A stretch of DNA of 15,393 bases. It comes from Syntrophobacterales bacterium (GTDB taxonomy: Bacteria; Desulfobacterota; Desulfobaccia; Desulfobaccales; 0-14-0-80-60-11). Both the position numbers and the translations under genes were made by a program. Below the pieces are notes generated by a model. It searched no databases. It was not told the origin of the DNA and saw nothing but the letters and a program-made list of their open reading frames with translations. The stretch spans positions 1-15,393 of the forward strand of contig JAGVPN010000502.1 in NCBI GenBank assembly GCA_020052215.1. Direction: 5' to 3'. Shown here piece after piece: positions 1 to 7,083 of the stretch; positions within the stretch are counted from its first letter, which is position 1, and each line of letters opens with the position of its first letter.

Positions 1-1
1 G

Positions 2-481
2 GCTGGTTGCACCTCCCGGCCGGAGCGCTGGCCGGTGAGCCTGGAGTCATCTACCCTGGGCCAGCCGCGCCTGAGGCTTAAAGGGCAGCCCGGGCCAGCA
101 ATATCGTTTTCTCAGGCCGCGGGTTGCCTCTGGGCCGCCTTGACGCCTGCCGGCCAGGTGGGAGTGGACGCCGCCATGCCGGCGGAGTTTGAGGCGGGCT
201 ACCCCATGGCCCGAGCCTTCCGAGGTGCGGAGCTTGACTGGGCCCGGCCCCTAAACAGCGGCGATAACGCCGGCGCCGCGGCCTTGCTCTGGGCCTTTAA
301 GGAGGCGGCGGTAAAGGCCCTGGGGGTGGGATTTCATTTTCTCGACCCCCTGGCGGTGGAGGTCGTAAGCCCCAGGCCCTGGCAGGGGGGGTGGCGGGTC
401 CTGGTGAAGGCCGGGCGGATTCTGCCGGCCTGGGCCCGGCCTGCAGGCGGCGGCTGGCTGGCCCTTGCCCGGAATTATTGA
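2..481 (+). CDS. 4'-phosphopantetheinyl transferase superfamily protein, 5' end outside the window
   Basis: Proteins of this family transfer phosphopantetheine from CoA to a serine of acyl, peptidyl or aryl carrier proteins. The visible part carries the family order: a GQPRL stretch, then ISFSQA (in place of the usual SFSHS), then QVGVDAA with the Mg-binding Asp, then WAFKEAAVKALG, the W-x-x-KEA-x-x-K signature containing the second acidic ligand. The frame stays open to the left edge. The GTG at 35 is therefore probably internal, and the true start is likely upstream of the window, since Sfp-type proteins are usually about 220 residues. The acidic residue two positions after the first Asp in Sfp (GxDxE) is Ala here; that position is not conserved in all members. 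The target carrier protein cannot be told from this window. Confidence 0.72.
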   Translation, partial: AGCTSRPERWPVSLESSTLGQPRLRLKGQPGPAISFSQAAGCLWAALTPAGQVGVDAAMPAEFEAGYPMARAFRGAELDWARPLNSGDNAGAAALLWAFKEAAVKALGVGFHFLDPLAVEVVSPRPWQGGWRVLVKAGRILPAWARPAGGGWLALARNY

Positions 482-669
482 AGGGGGGAGCGTTTTTTGG
501 CGGCGGGATGCAAACGTCCGTGGCGCGGCGCTAAGCACTTGGCGGACCTGATAATTTACTGACAACCGATTACCCTTAACACCCGCAATTCTAAAACCAC
601 AAGCTGCAATCCGTATCCTTGAACAAGAACCGGGTGGATATTTCTAAATAACGTTAGGGAGGTTGTCTT

Positions 670-1140
670 ATGAAGGTGTCTTACTGCCCCAACTGCGCCC
701 AGGAGACCGGTTTCCAGCGAAAATTAGGCTTCGGTACCTTCTTCGCCGTGATTTTGACCGGTGGCCTTTGGCTCCTGGCCCTGCCTTTTTACCCCAAGCG
801 TTGCAACATTTGTGGCAACGACTCTCCCCAGGCCGAAGCCCCGCCGCCTCTACCCCTTTCTTCTCCGGTGCCATTGCTCGATTCTGAGAAAAAATGCCCC
901 GCCTGCGCCGAGATCATCAACCTTGAGGCCGTCAAGTGCCGTTTTTGCGGCGAAACCTTCGATCCGGAGACAGTGGCCCGGCAGGTGGCCGTCGTTAAAG
1001 AAGAAATCGCCGCCATGCAGGCCGCCGGCCGCCGGCGCTGCCCTTTCTGCGGCCAATGGGACGTAGTCACTGCCGTCCAGCCTGATGGCGGCCTCGGCCC
1101 TTGGTGCCCCCACTGCCAACGCCCGGCTAAAGTGAAGTAG
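670..1140 (+). CDS. Zinc-ribbon protein with one hydrophobic segment
   Basis: This 156-residue protein has eight CxxC-type half-sites. CPNC lies at 6-9 and CNIC near 45-48, flanking a hydrophobic segment at about 22-41. A second pair, CPAC and CRFC, encloses the sequence EIINLEAVK, and a third pair, CPFC and CPHC, lies near the C-terminus. The three pairs suggest up to three structural zinc sites, the first straddling a membrane or hairpin segment. The middle ribbon resembles the zinc-ribbon seen in many small bacterial membrane proteins of unknown role. The start is supported by AGGGAGG at 656-662, 7 bases before the ATG. It stands alone between a phosphopantetheinyl transferase-like gene and an intergenic repeat cluster. 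I cannot assign a specific function. Confidence 0.75.
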   Translation: MKVSYCPNCAQETGFQRKLGFGTFFAVILTGGLWLLALPFYPKRCNICGNDSPQAEAPPPLPLSSPVPLLDSEKKCPACAEIINLEAVKCRFCGETFDPETVARQVAVVKEEIAAMQAAGRRRCPFCGQWDVVTAVQPDGGLGPWCPHCQRPAKVK

Positions 1141-1164
1141 CGCGCTTTGCCCCCGCCGCTCGAT

Positions 1165-1181
1165 GGTGCGTAAGACGCACC
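1165..1181. repeat. Short palindrome GGTGCGT-aag-ACGCACC
   Basis: A perfect 7-bp inverted repeat with a 3-base loop, embedded in a sequence of the type GATGGTGCGTnnnACGCACCCTAC. From memory, this resembles short palindromes dispersed between genes in many environmental bacterial genomes. It lies just after the zinc-ribbon gene and has no T-run, so it is not a standard terminator. Confidence 0.55.
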
Positions 1182-1225
1182 CTACCCTTCAAGCCAAGTC
1201 TCTATTAAAAAAACCGGATTTGTAG

Positions 1226-1276
1226 GGGCGCACCTGCGTGTGCGCCCTCAACCAAGGGCGGACACCCAGGTCCGCC
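1226..1276. repeat. Two adjacent GC-rich palindromes (modular intergenic repeat)
   Basis: The first hairpin is GGGCGCAC (1226-1233) with GTGCGCCC (1240-1247), loop ctgcgt. The second is GGCGGAC (1257-1263) with GTCCGCC (1270-1276), loop acccag. They are separated by nine bases and lie just downstream of the stop of the last efflux permease gene, which reads toward them. Transcripts arriving from the right meet both hairpins before a T7 run complementary to 1207-1213. The T-run is not adjacent to the stems, so a role in termination or 3'-end protection is only possible. Confidence 0.55.
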
Positions 1277-1308
1277 ACAGAAAATTGGCGTTGGTTGGCG
1301 ACTGGGTA

Positions 1309-2439
1309 TCAGGCCAGCCGGCCGCGGAAGCGGATGATGCTGAGGCTGAGGAAAACCACCCCCAGCCCGGCCATGGCGGCCATTTGGGGCCACAGGACCG
1401 CCAGACTGCGACCGCCCAGGAAGACGCCCTGCGTGATGACGATAAAGTATCTCAGGGGATTGACATAGGTAATATATTGAAAAATTACGGCCATGTTGGC
1501 TATGGGGAAGATCAAGCCGGAGAGCAGAATGGCGGGGGTCAGGACGAAGGTGCCGGCCATCACCGCCTGTTGCTGGGTGGTGCAGGCCGTGGAGATCAGC
1601 AGGCCCAAGCCCACGGAACTGAGCAGGAAGGCCAGGGTGCCGATAAAGAGCACGACCACGCTCCCTTGAAAAGGTATCTCGAACCAGAAAACGCCCATCA
1701 GGCTTACCAGGGCCACATCCACCATGGAGATGAGGACAAAAGGGATAGTCTTGCCGGACAAAAATTCCAGCGGGCTGAGGGGGGAGACCAGAATTTGCGC
1801 CATGGTGCCGATCTCCCTCTCCCGCACCACCGAGAGGGCCGTGAGCATCAGGCTCACCAGCATCACCACCATGGCGATCACCCCGGGGACAAAGGCGTTT
1901 TTGCTCTCCAGGTTGGGATTAAGCCAGGCTCGCGGCTCGATCACCACCGGTATCTGCAATTTCTTCGGCAGATCCAGGCGCCGGAGCGTCTGTTGGAGAA
2001 TCTCCAGGGAGTACTCGCTCAGGATAGTCCGGGTATATTTGGCCACAATCAAGGCGGTGTTGGAATCGGTGGCGTCCAGGATGAGTTGCAGCGGGGCCGG
2101 CTGGTTGGCCTTGATTTTTTCGGCAAAACCCTGGGGGATGCGCACCGCCAGGGTAATCTGGCTGCGGTCGATCCGGTCCCGCAGTTCCGCTTCGCTGTTG
2201 ATAAAATGCTTCAGGCTGAAATATTCCGAGGCAGTGAACCGGGAAATCAGGATCTCGCTGGCCTGGGTCCGGTCTTCATCGAAGACCGCGAAGGGCACCT
2301 GCCGGATATCGAAGTTGATGGCATAGCCATAAATAATCAGTTGGATGATGGGGGGCAGGATCAGGAAAATCCGCAGCCGCCGGTCCCGCCAGACCTGGAT
2401 AAATTCCTTTTTCATCATCTGCCAGATGCGTCGGCCCAT
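1309..2439 (-). CDS. ABC-2 type transporter permease (YbhR-like)
   Basis: This is the inner-membrane permease of an ABC-2 exporter, 376 residues long. It begins with the family motif KEFIQVWRD (11-19), followed by TM1 (about 24-43), a large extracytoplasmic domain (about 45-180) and five C-terminal membrane segments. The stretch VVREREIGTMAQILVSPL after TM2 is the conserved cytoplasmic loop expected to contact the ATPase. The gene is the last of the operon. Its ATG lies 6 bases after the stop of the preceding permease gene, and its weak ribosome-binding site (AGGT) lies within the end of that gene. The tight spacing suggests translational coupling and a heterodimer of the two permeases. The substrate is unknown; YbhFSR-type systems have been linked to drug and cation export. 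Confidence 0.9.
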   Translation of the reverse strand: MGRRIWQMMKKEFIQVWRDRRLRIFLILPPIIQLIIYGYAINFDIRQVPFAVFDEDRTQASEILISRFTASEYFSLKHFINSEAELRDRIDRSQITLAVRIPQGFAEKIKANQPAPLQLILDATDSNTALIVAKYTRTILSEYSLEILQQTLRRLDLPKKLQIPVVIEPRAWLNPNLESKNAFVPGVIAMVVMLVSLMLTALSVVREREIGTMAQILVSPLSPLEFLSGKTIPFVLISMVDVALVSLMGVFWFEIPFQGSVVVLFIGTLAFLLSSVGLGLLISTACTTQQQAVMAGTFVLTPAILLSGLIFPIANMAVIFQYITYVNPLRYFIVITQGVFLGGRSLAVLWPQMAAMAGLGVVFLSLSIIRFRGRLA

Positions 2440-2445
2440 TATGCT

Positions 2446-3579
2446 TTACCTGATCTTTTTCACGGGGTGGCGCAGGGTCGCCAACAGAAAGGTGGCGGCA
2501 AACGCCACCAAAATCAAGGCATCCGGCCACAGAATGTCCAGACCGATACCCTTTAAATAGATGCCCTTGGAAATGGTCACCAGGTATTTAGCCGGCACCA
2601 GGTAGGACAAGATTTGGAGCGGCCAGGGCATCAGCTGGATGGAAAAGACAAACCCGGACATCAAGACCGCGGGAAGAAAAGTGATGAGCATCGCGGTTTG
2701 AAAGGCCTGCAGCTGGTTGGCCGAAGTCACCGATACCAGGAGGCCCTGGGCCAGCATCACCAGGAGGTAAATGGCCGACAGCGCGATTAACAGCCCCAGG
2801 CTGCCGCGCAAAGGGACTTCAAAGAGAAAATGTCCCATGAGCATGGCCAGAGACAACACCAGCATACTCACGCAGAAATAAGGCAAAAGCTTTCCCAGGA
2901 GAAGTTCTGATTTTTCCAGGCTGGTGGCAAACAAGCTTTCCATGGCGCCCCGTTCCACTTCCCGGACCACGGAGAGGGACGACAGGATGGTGCCCACCAT
3001 GGTCATGATGACCACGATGAGACCGGGCACGACAAAATTGATGCTCTCCAACTCCTCATTGAACCAGAAGCGCCACTCGGGTTTCAGGCGCAATTCCAGC
3101 CGCGGGCGCCCATCCCGGTTCAGCCGGTCCCTTAACACCTGCTGGTTGAAATCGGCGGTGAGGCTCTGGACATAACCCAGGATGACGTTGGCGGCGTTTG
3201 GTTCGGCGCCGTCCACCAGGGCCTGGATCGGGGCGGTGCGGCCGAGGTGCAGGAGTCGGGTGAAATCATGGGGAAACACCAGGCCCAAACGCACCTGGCG
3301 GGCAGTGACCAGGCGGTCGATGGCCTCACTGCTGTCCGCCGCCCGGGTCAGTTTAAAATAGGGCGAACCCCGGAACTCGTTGAGAAACTTGTCAGCCAGG
3401 TGTCCCCGGTCCCGGTTGTAGACCGCCACGGGCACATCTTTAATGTTGAAGGTCAGGGCATAGCCGTAGATCAACAACTGAATCACCGGCAACAACATGA
3501 TCATGATGAGACTGTGGGGGTCTCGGCGAATGTGGATGAATTCCTTCCGAGCGATGGCCCAAGTGCGTCCCAGATCCAT
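2446..3579 (-). CDS. ABC-2 type transporter permease (YbhS-like)
   Basis: This is the second inner-membrane permease of the exporter, 377 residues long. The N-terminus has RKEFIHIRRD (11-20), then TM1 at about 24-44, an extracytoplasmic domain to about 178, and membrane segments near 181-205, 230-253, 260-284, 294-316 and 350-369. The loop VVREVERGAMESLFATSL after TM2 matches the equivalent loop of the other permease. Both begin with closely similar text (LIIYGYA or LLIYGYA, then VPVAVYNRDR or VPFAVFDEDR), so they are paralogues. The ATG follows the upstream ATPase stop by 4 bases, with a GAGGGG ribosome-binding site inside that gene. Gene order matches ybhS-ybhR. Confidence 0.9.
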   Translation of the reverse strand: MDLGRTWAIARKEFIHIRRDPHSLIMIMLLPVIQLLIYGYALTFNIKDVPVAVYNRDRGHLADKFLNEFRGSPYFKLTRAADSSEAIDRLVTARQVRLGLVFPHDFTRLLHLGRTAPIQALVDGAEPNAANVILGYVQSLTADFNQQVLRDRLNRDGRPRLELRLKPEWRFWFNEELESINFVVPGLIVVIMTMVGTILSSLSVVREVERGAMESLFATSLEKSELLLGKLLPYFCVSMLVLSLAMLMGHFLFEVPLRGSLGLLIALSAIYLLVMLAQGLLVSVTSANQLQAFQTAMLITFLPAVLMSGFVFSIQLMPWPLQILSYLVPAKYLVTISKGIYLKGIGLDILWPDALILVAFAATFLLATLRHPVKKIR

Positions 3580-3583
3580 AGGC

Positions 3584-4519
3584 TCAAACCCCTCGAACCC
3601 GGGAAATCATGGCGATAAAGGCGTCTTCCAGGGTGGGGGCCACCTGCTCCAACCGCCGAATGGAGATTTGCCGGGCTTTAAGGGCTTCCCGCACCATCAC
3701 CTGGGCTTGCTCCGGGTTGGTGGCGCCCACGTGGAGGCTGTTGCCGAAGATCGCCGCGGTGGTCACCGACGGTAAGGACCGCACCGCCTCAAGGGCCTCA
3801 GGCAGGCGGTCGGCATAGATGGCCAGGATTTCTCCCCCCACCGCGCCTTTGAGTTCTTGGGGGGCGCCCAGGGCGATGAGGCGCCCTTGGTACAGGAGCG
3901 CCAGCTGGTCGCAGAACTCATCCTCATCCAGATAATGAGAGGTTACCAGGGTGGTCACGCCCGCGTCGGCCATGTCATAGATCAGGTCCCAGAAATTCCG
4001 CCGGGACACCGGGTCGACCCCGCTGGTGGGTTCGTCCAAAAAGAGGATGGCGGGTTCATGGATGATGGCCGAAGCCAGGGCCAGCCGCTGCCGCAAGCCC
4101 TTGGCCAGGTGCCGGGTCAGGTCGCGGCGTCTCTCCCACAAATCCATCAGGCTCAACAGTTCTTGGGCGCGCTTCCGGCTTCTGGCAGGCGACAGTCCAT
4201 AAATACCGCCGAAAAACCGCAGGTTCTCCTCCACCGTCAAGTCTTCATAGAGGGAGAAGCGTTGCGACATATAACCGATTTGCCGCTTGATCCGCGTGGC
4301 ATCGCGGGCCAGGTCCAATCCCGCCACCTGGCCGGAACCGGAGGTGGGTTGCAGCAACCCGGTGAGCAGGTGAATCGTGGTGGATTTCCCCGCCCCATTG
4401 GGCCCTAAAAAGCCGAAGATCTCGCCCCGGCGCACCTGGAAACTGAGGTCATCCACGGCCCGGAAGTCCCCGAAATCACGGGTGAGGTTCTTCACCTCGA
4501 TGGCAAAGTCAGTACCCAT
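3584..4519 (-). CDS. ABC transporter ATP-binding protein with degenerate signature motif (second half of a YbhF-like pair)
   Basis: This nucleotide-binding subunit of the exporter is 311 residues from the chosen start. Walker A is GPNGAGKS (39-46), Walker B ends in LFLDE with Glu163, and the H-loop His is at 195 (TSHYLDEDE). The LSGGQ signature is replaced by LAKGL (138-142); E. coli YbhF has a similarly altered signature in its second ATPase domain. I chose the ATG at 4519, preceded by AGAGGG and overlapping the end of the upstream ATPase gene by 11 bases. An ATG at 4624 would add 35 residues unlike any ABC domain that would lie inside the upstream gene. Probably forms a heterodimer with the other ATPase. 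The C-terminal part after about 220 is the usual ABC-2 regulatory extension. Confidence 0.9.
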   Translation of the reverse strand: MGTDFAIEVKNLTRDFGDFRAVDDLSFQVRRGEIFGFLGPNGAGKSTTIHLLTGLLQPTSGSGQVAGLDLARDATRIKRQIGYMSQRFSLYEDLTVEENLRFFGGIYGLSPARSRKRAQELLSLMDLWERRRDLTRHLAKGLRQRLALASAIIHEPAILFLDEPTSGVDPVSRRNFWDLIYDMADAGVTTLVTSHYLDEDEFCDQLALLYQGRLIALGAPQELKGAVGGEILAIYADRLPEALEAVRSLPSVTTAAIFGNSLHVGATNPEQAQVMVREALKARQISIRRLEQVAPTLEDAFIAMISRVRGV

Positions 4520-5459
4520 CGCCCTCTTGTCGGCGCATAATCTGGATAAAAATATCTTCCAGTCCGGGTTCAGTCTCGGAAATCTGCACCTTGGCGACCC
4601 CGGCCTGGCGGAGGGTCTGTTCAATGAGGTCCATCGCCGCCTCGGCCCGGTCCACGGTGAGCACTATCCGGTCACCCATGGCCAGTACCTGGCGGAGGTA
4701 AGGTTGGCCGGTGAGAATCCTCCGGGCCGCCCGCAGGTCCGGAGTCCGCAACTCCAGCAATTCTCCGGCAAAGGCCTCTTTGAGGACCTGGGGGCTTTCG
4801 GCCACCAGGAGTCGGCCCTGATGCATCAAACCCACCCGATGGGCCCGTTCCGCTTCATCCATGTCGGGGGTGGCCAGAAAAATGGTGACGTCGGTTTTCA
4901 GGAGTTCATGCAGGATAAACCAGAATTCCTGACGGGAGACCGGGTCCATGCCCGTGGTTGGCTCATCCAAAAGGAGCAAGCGGGGCCGGTGTATCAGGGT
5001 GCAGATCAAGCCCAATTTCTGGCGCATCCCCCCGGAAAGCTTGGCGGCCAGGCGGTCCTGGAAAGGAGTGAGATTGGCGAAAGCCAGCAACTCCGGCAGG
5101 CGTTGCCGCCGCTGGGCCCGGGGCACCCCGCAGAGATCAGCATAAAAAATCAGGTTTTCCGCGACGGTGAGGTCGTCATAGAGGCCGAAGCTTTGGGGCA
5201 GGTAACCCAGGCGCTCCTTCATCTGCCTGGTATGCCGCAAGGTATCAAATTCCCATAACCGGGCCTGGCCTTCGTCCTGTTTCAAAATGCCGCTCAGCAT
5301 CCGCATGGTGGTGGTCTTGCCGGCGCCATCCGGTCCCAGGAGGGCAAAGACCTCCCCCCGGAATACTTCCAGGTCGAGGCGGTCCACCGCCACCCGCGGC
5401 CCGAAACGCTTGGTCAATCCGGTGGCTTGAAGGCAAATTTCAGGATTATGGCTTAGCAA
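4509..5459 (-). CDS. ABC transporter ATP-binding protein lacking the H-loop histidine (first half of a YbhF-like pair)
   Basis: This is a 316-residue ATPase. Walker A is GPDGAGKT (42-49), the Q-loop Gln is at 89, the signature is canonical LSGGM (141-145) and Walker B is LLLLDE with Glu166. Where the switch histidine is expected (TH-x-MDEAE), the sequence is TPDMDEAE, so His is replaced by Pro198. E. coli YbhF also lacks this His in its first ATPase domain. The start is TTG, overlapping the adaptor gene by 14 bases; no better ATG or GTG precedes the first conserved strand, and only a weak GAGG lies upstream. It is the second gene of the operon. The C-terminal about 90 residues are the typical ABC-2 extension. 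Confidence 0.88.
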   Translation of the reverse strand: MLSHNPEICLQATGLTKRFGPRVAVDRLDLEVFRGEVFALLGPDGAGKTTTMRMLSGILKQDEGQARLWEFDTLRHTRQMKERLGYLPQSFGLYDDLTVAENLIFYADLCGVPRAQRRQRLPELLAFANLTPFQDRLAAKLSGGMRQKLGLICTLIHRPRLLLLDEPTTGMDPVSRQEFWFILHELLKTDVTIFLATPDMDEAERAHRVGLMHQGRLLVAESPQVLKEAFAGELLELRTPDLRAARRILTGQPYLRQVLAMGDRIVLTVDRAEAAMDLIEQTLRQAGVAKVQISETEPGLEDIFIQIMRRQEGDGY

Positions 5460-6195
5460 GGGAGATGACTGCCTCGGCGGGCATGCCTACTTTCAACGCT
5501 CGCTGGGGATTGGGCAATTTAATCCGGATGCGATAGACCATGGTTACCCGCTCCCGGTAGGTCTCCACCGTTTTCGGGGTAAACTCGGCTTTCGCAGAAA
5601 TGTACGATATGGTGCCGGAATATTTTTCCCCGGAACCACCATCGATGCTGATGGCCGCGTTCTGGCCGTAGCGCACCTTCCCCAGGTCTCTTTCCGGCAG
5701 ATATCCCTCAAACCAGACGTTGTCCAGATCACCCAGGGTGATGATGGTGGCGCCCACCGCGGCCAATTCTCCGGGATTGGCTGACCTCGCCAGGACCAGG
5801 CCGCTCACCGGGGATATCAAGGTGGCGTAACTCAAACGCAGCCGGGCTAATGCCAAAGCCGCCCTCGCCTGCCGGAGTTCCGCATCTTTGAGCTTCTTGG
5901 GGCCGGGCGTTGCGTCTGCGGCTTCCCATACCCCCTGCGCTGCATCCACCTCATGGCGTAAAACCTGGTCATCCAGCTTGGCCACCGCCTGGCCGGCCTT
6001 GACGTCATCTCCCGGTTCCACCGAGATGGTCTCTATCCGGCCGGGGACCTGAAACGCCAGATCCGTTTCGGTCACCTGGATGTGCCCCGCCAGCTTTATC
6101 TCATTTTGCGGTTTCTCCTGGCCCGGCCAAAGTGACCCACAGGCTGCAGGGCTCATCAACCCCAATAATAGCGTGACTATGAAAATACGTTTCAC
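5446..6195 (-). CDS. HlyD/YbhG-family periplasmic adaptor, predicted lipoprotein, with short alpha-hairpin
   Basis: This membrane-fusion protein is the first gene of the exporter operon. From GTG at 6195 it is 249 residues: a signal sequence (KRIF, then a hydrophobic run) ending in PAAC with Cys19 as possible lipidation site. A biotinyl/lipoyl-like half (about 48-75, QVPGRIETISVEPGDDVKAGQ), a short alpha-helical segment (about 77-123), the second lipoyl half (LISPVSGLVLARSANPGE) and a beta-barrel domain follow. GGGAG precedes the GTG by about 9 bases. An ATG at 6234 would add 13 polar residues before the signal sequence and is less likely, but it has its own GA-rich upstream stretch. At about 250 residues it is clearly shorter than E. 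coli YbhG (about 330), because the helical hairpin is reduced. The lipobox is imperfect, with Pro at -3. Confidence 0.85.
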   Translation of the reverse strand: MKRIFIVTLLLGLMSPAACGSLWPGQEKPQNEIKLAGHIQVTETDLAFQVPGRIETISVEPGDDVKAGQAVAKLDDQVLRHEVDAAQGVWEAADATPGPKKLKDAELRQARAALALARLRLSYATLISPVSGLVLARSANPGELAAVGATIITLGDLDNVWFEGYLPERDLGKVRYGQNAAISIDGGSGEKYSGTISYISAKAEFTPKTVETYRERVTMVYRIRIKLPNPQRALKVGMPAEAVISLAKP

Positions 6196-6277
6196 CGTGC
6201 GCCGCTCCCGGTTGCTCGGACCAGAAATTACCATCAGGCAGCTCTCTCTTGCAAGGAGGTGAGTTGATGTTTAACTT

Positions 6278-6306
6278 CATATAACTTGTAGGGCGGCCAT
6301 CGTCAA
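6278..6306 (-). promoter_or_regulatory. Putative sigma-70 promoter of the efflux operon
   Basis: Read on the minus strand there is TTGACG (6306-6301), a 17-base spacer and TATATG (6283-6278). The predicted transcript starts near 6271, about 76 bases before the GTG of the adaptor gene. It faces the opposite way from the promoter of the neighbouring secreted-protein gene. Confidence 0.5.
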
Positions 6307-6364
6307 GGGCCGTCGTCTTCCACTGGGCGGCTTGATTTAGGCTCACGGGCGTCCCTAAAAAAAA

Positions 6365-6393
6365 TTGACCATGAGCATCCATCCCTATATGGT
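6365..6393 (+). promoter_or_regulatory. Putative sigma-70 promoter of the secreted-protein gene
   Basis: TTGACC (6365-6370), a 17-base spacer and TATGGT (6388-6393) lie about 58 bases before the ATG at 6452. The start codon itself is preceded by a perfect AGGAGG at 6441-6446. Confidence 0.45.
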
Positions 6394-6451
6394 TATGTGC
6401 ACCAGGGGACCTGAACTGCGGTAAATCCATCAATGCCAACAGGAGGACGAG

Positions 6452-6934
6452 ATGAAAAAGTTAATGTGGGTGGCGGTTTTTCTCTGCCTCAGCCCTTTGC
6501 TGGCGAGCACCGCCATGGCAGGGCGCACGGACCGGATGTGCTATGACTTTGATGCTCGCACGGCCCGGGTAAAGGAGCGGATCGCCTGGTTTGAAAAGAC
6601 GCTTTATGAAGATATGGCAGGGCTCCAACAAGACCGGGCCAGAACCCAGAGAAACCCAAGGCTGGCGCTGGCGGACGAAAAATTAAGCATCGCCATCCGG
6701 TTATGTGGTGACGCCCTCACTCAGGTGCAGATCCTGAAAGATCGGGTGCCCCGGGAGATCGACTGCGGCGATAGGCGTCGCGCCATTCGCCATCAAATTG
6801 ACGCCGAGGTCATGGCGCTCAATGACGTGGAAGGCAAGCTGTCTAATCTCAACATTATTACCAACCAGTACCGGGCCCTGAGATTAGAGGCCGCCTCCAT
6901 CATCCAAAACGTGGAGGGCGGCTCCCGATATTAG
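6452..6934 (+). CDS. Secreted helical protein of unknown function
   Basis: I do not recognise this 160-residue protein. It has a clear signal peptide (MKK, hydrophobic core, cleavage after ASTAMA at residue 23), so it should be exported to the periplasm. The mature part is charged and mostly helical, with three cysteines at 30 (RMCYDF), 85 (RLCGDA) and 105 (EIDCGD), and a repeated hydrophobic spacing suggesting a helical bundle. It has no membrane segment after the signal and no catalytic motif I can name. The start has AGGAGG five bases upstream. It is a single gene, divergent from the efflux operon and convergent with the AEC carrier gene, and no terminator is obvious after it. Confidence 0.75.
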   Translation: MKKLMWVAVFLCLSPLLASTAMAGRTDRMCYDFDARTARVKERIAWFEKTLYEDMAGLQQDRARTQRNPRLALADEKLSIAIRLCGDALTQVQILKDRVPREIDCGDRRRAIRHQIDAEVMALNDVEGKLSNLNIITNQYRALRLEAASIIQNVEGGSRY

Positions 6935-7083
6935 CCGCCGCGGCTGACGGGAAGCTCCGGAATCAGGGGGCGGGCTCTGCTGCCGGGCCATGACCAAAAG
7001 TTATGGCTCCCCTTCGTGGACTCATTTCGAACCTGGTTGGTGACTCCTGACGAGGAGATACGTTTGGAATTCTTCGCCTGGGC

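Noticed and set aside
1240..2556. Long plus-strand open frame of 438 codons
   Set aside because: It lies antisense to the two permease genes, is unnaturally rich in Gln, His, Gly and Asp, and has no recognisable motif or ribosome-binding site. It is a shadow of the opposite strand.
4520..4624. Upstream ATG extending the second ATPase by 35 residues
   Set aside because: The added residues do not resemble an ABC domain and overlap the first ATPase gene by over 100 bases. The ATG at 4519 has a ribosome-binding site and the usual short overlap.
3857..5258. Plus-strand open frames of 183 and 293 codons
   Set aside because: They are complements of the two ABC ATPase genes, whose motifs are clear on the minus strand. 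Composition is typical of antisense shadow frames.
6101..6439. Minus-strand frame of 112 codons upstream of the adaptor gene
   Set aside because: It overlaps the adaptor start in another frame, covers both promoters, and has no motif or good ribosome-binding site.
6935..7083. Possible terminator between the convergent secreted-protein and AEC genes
   Set aside because: I looked for a stem followed by a T-run on either strand and found only weak GC-rich pairings without a T-run.
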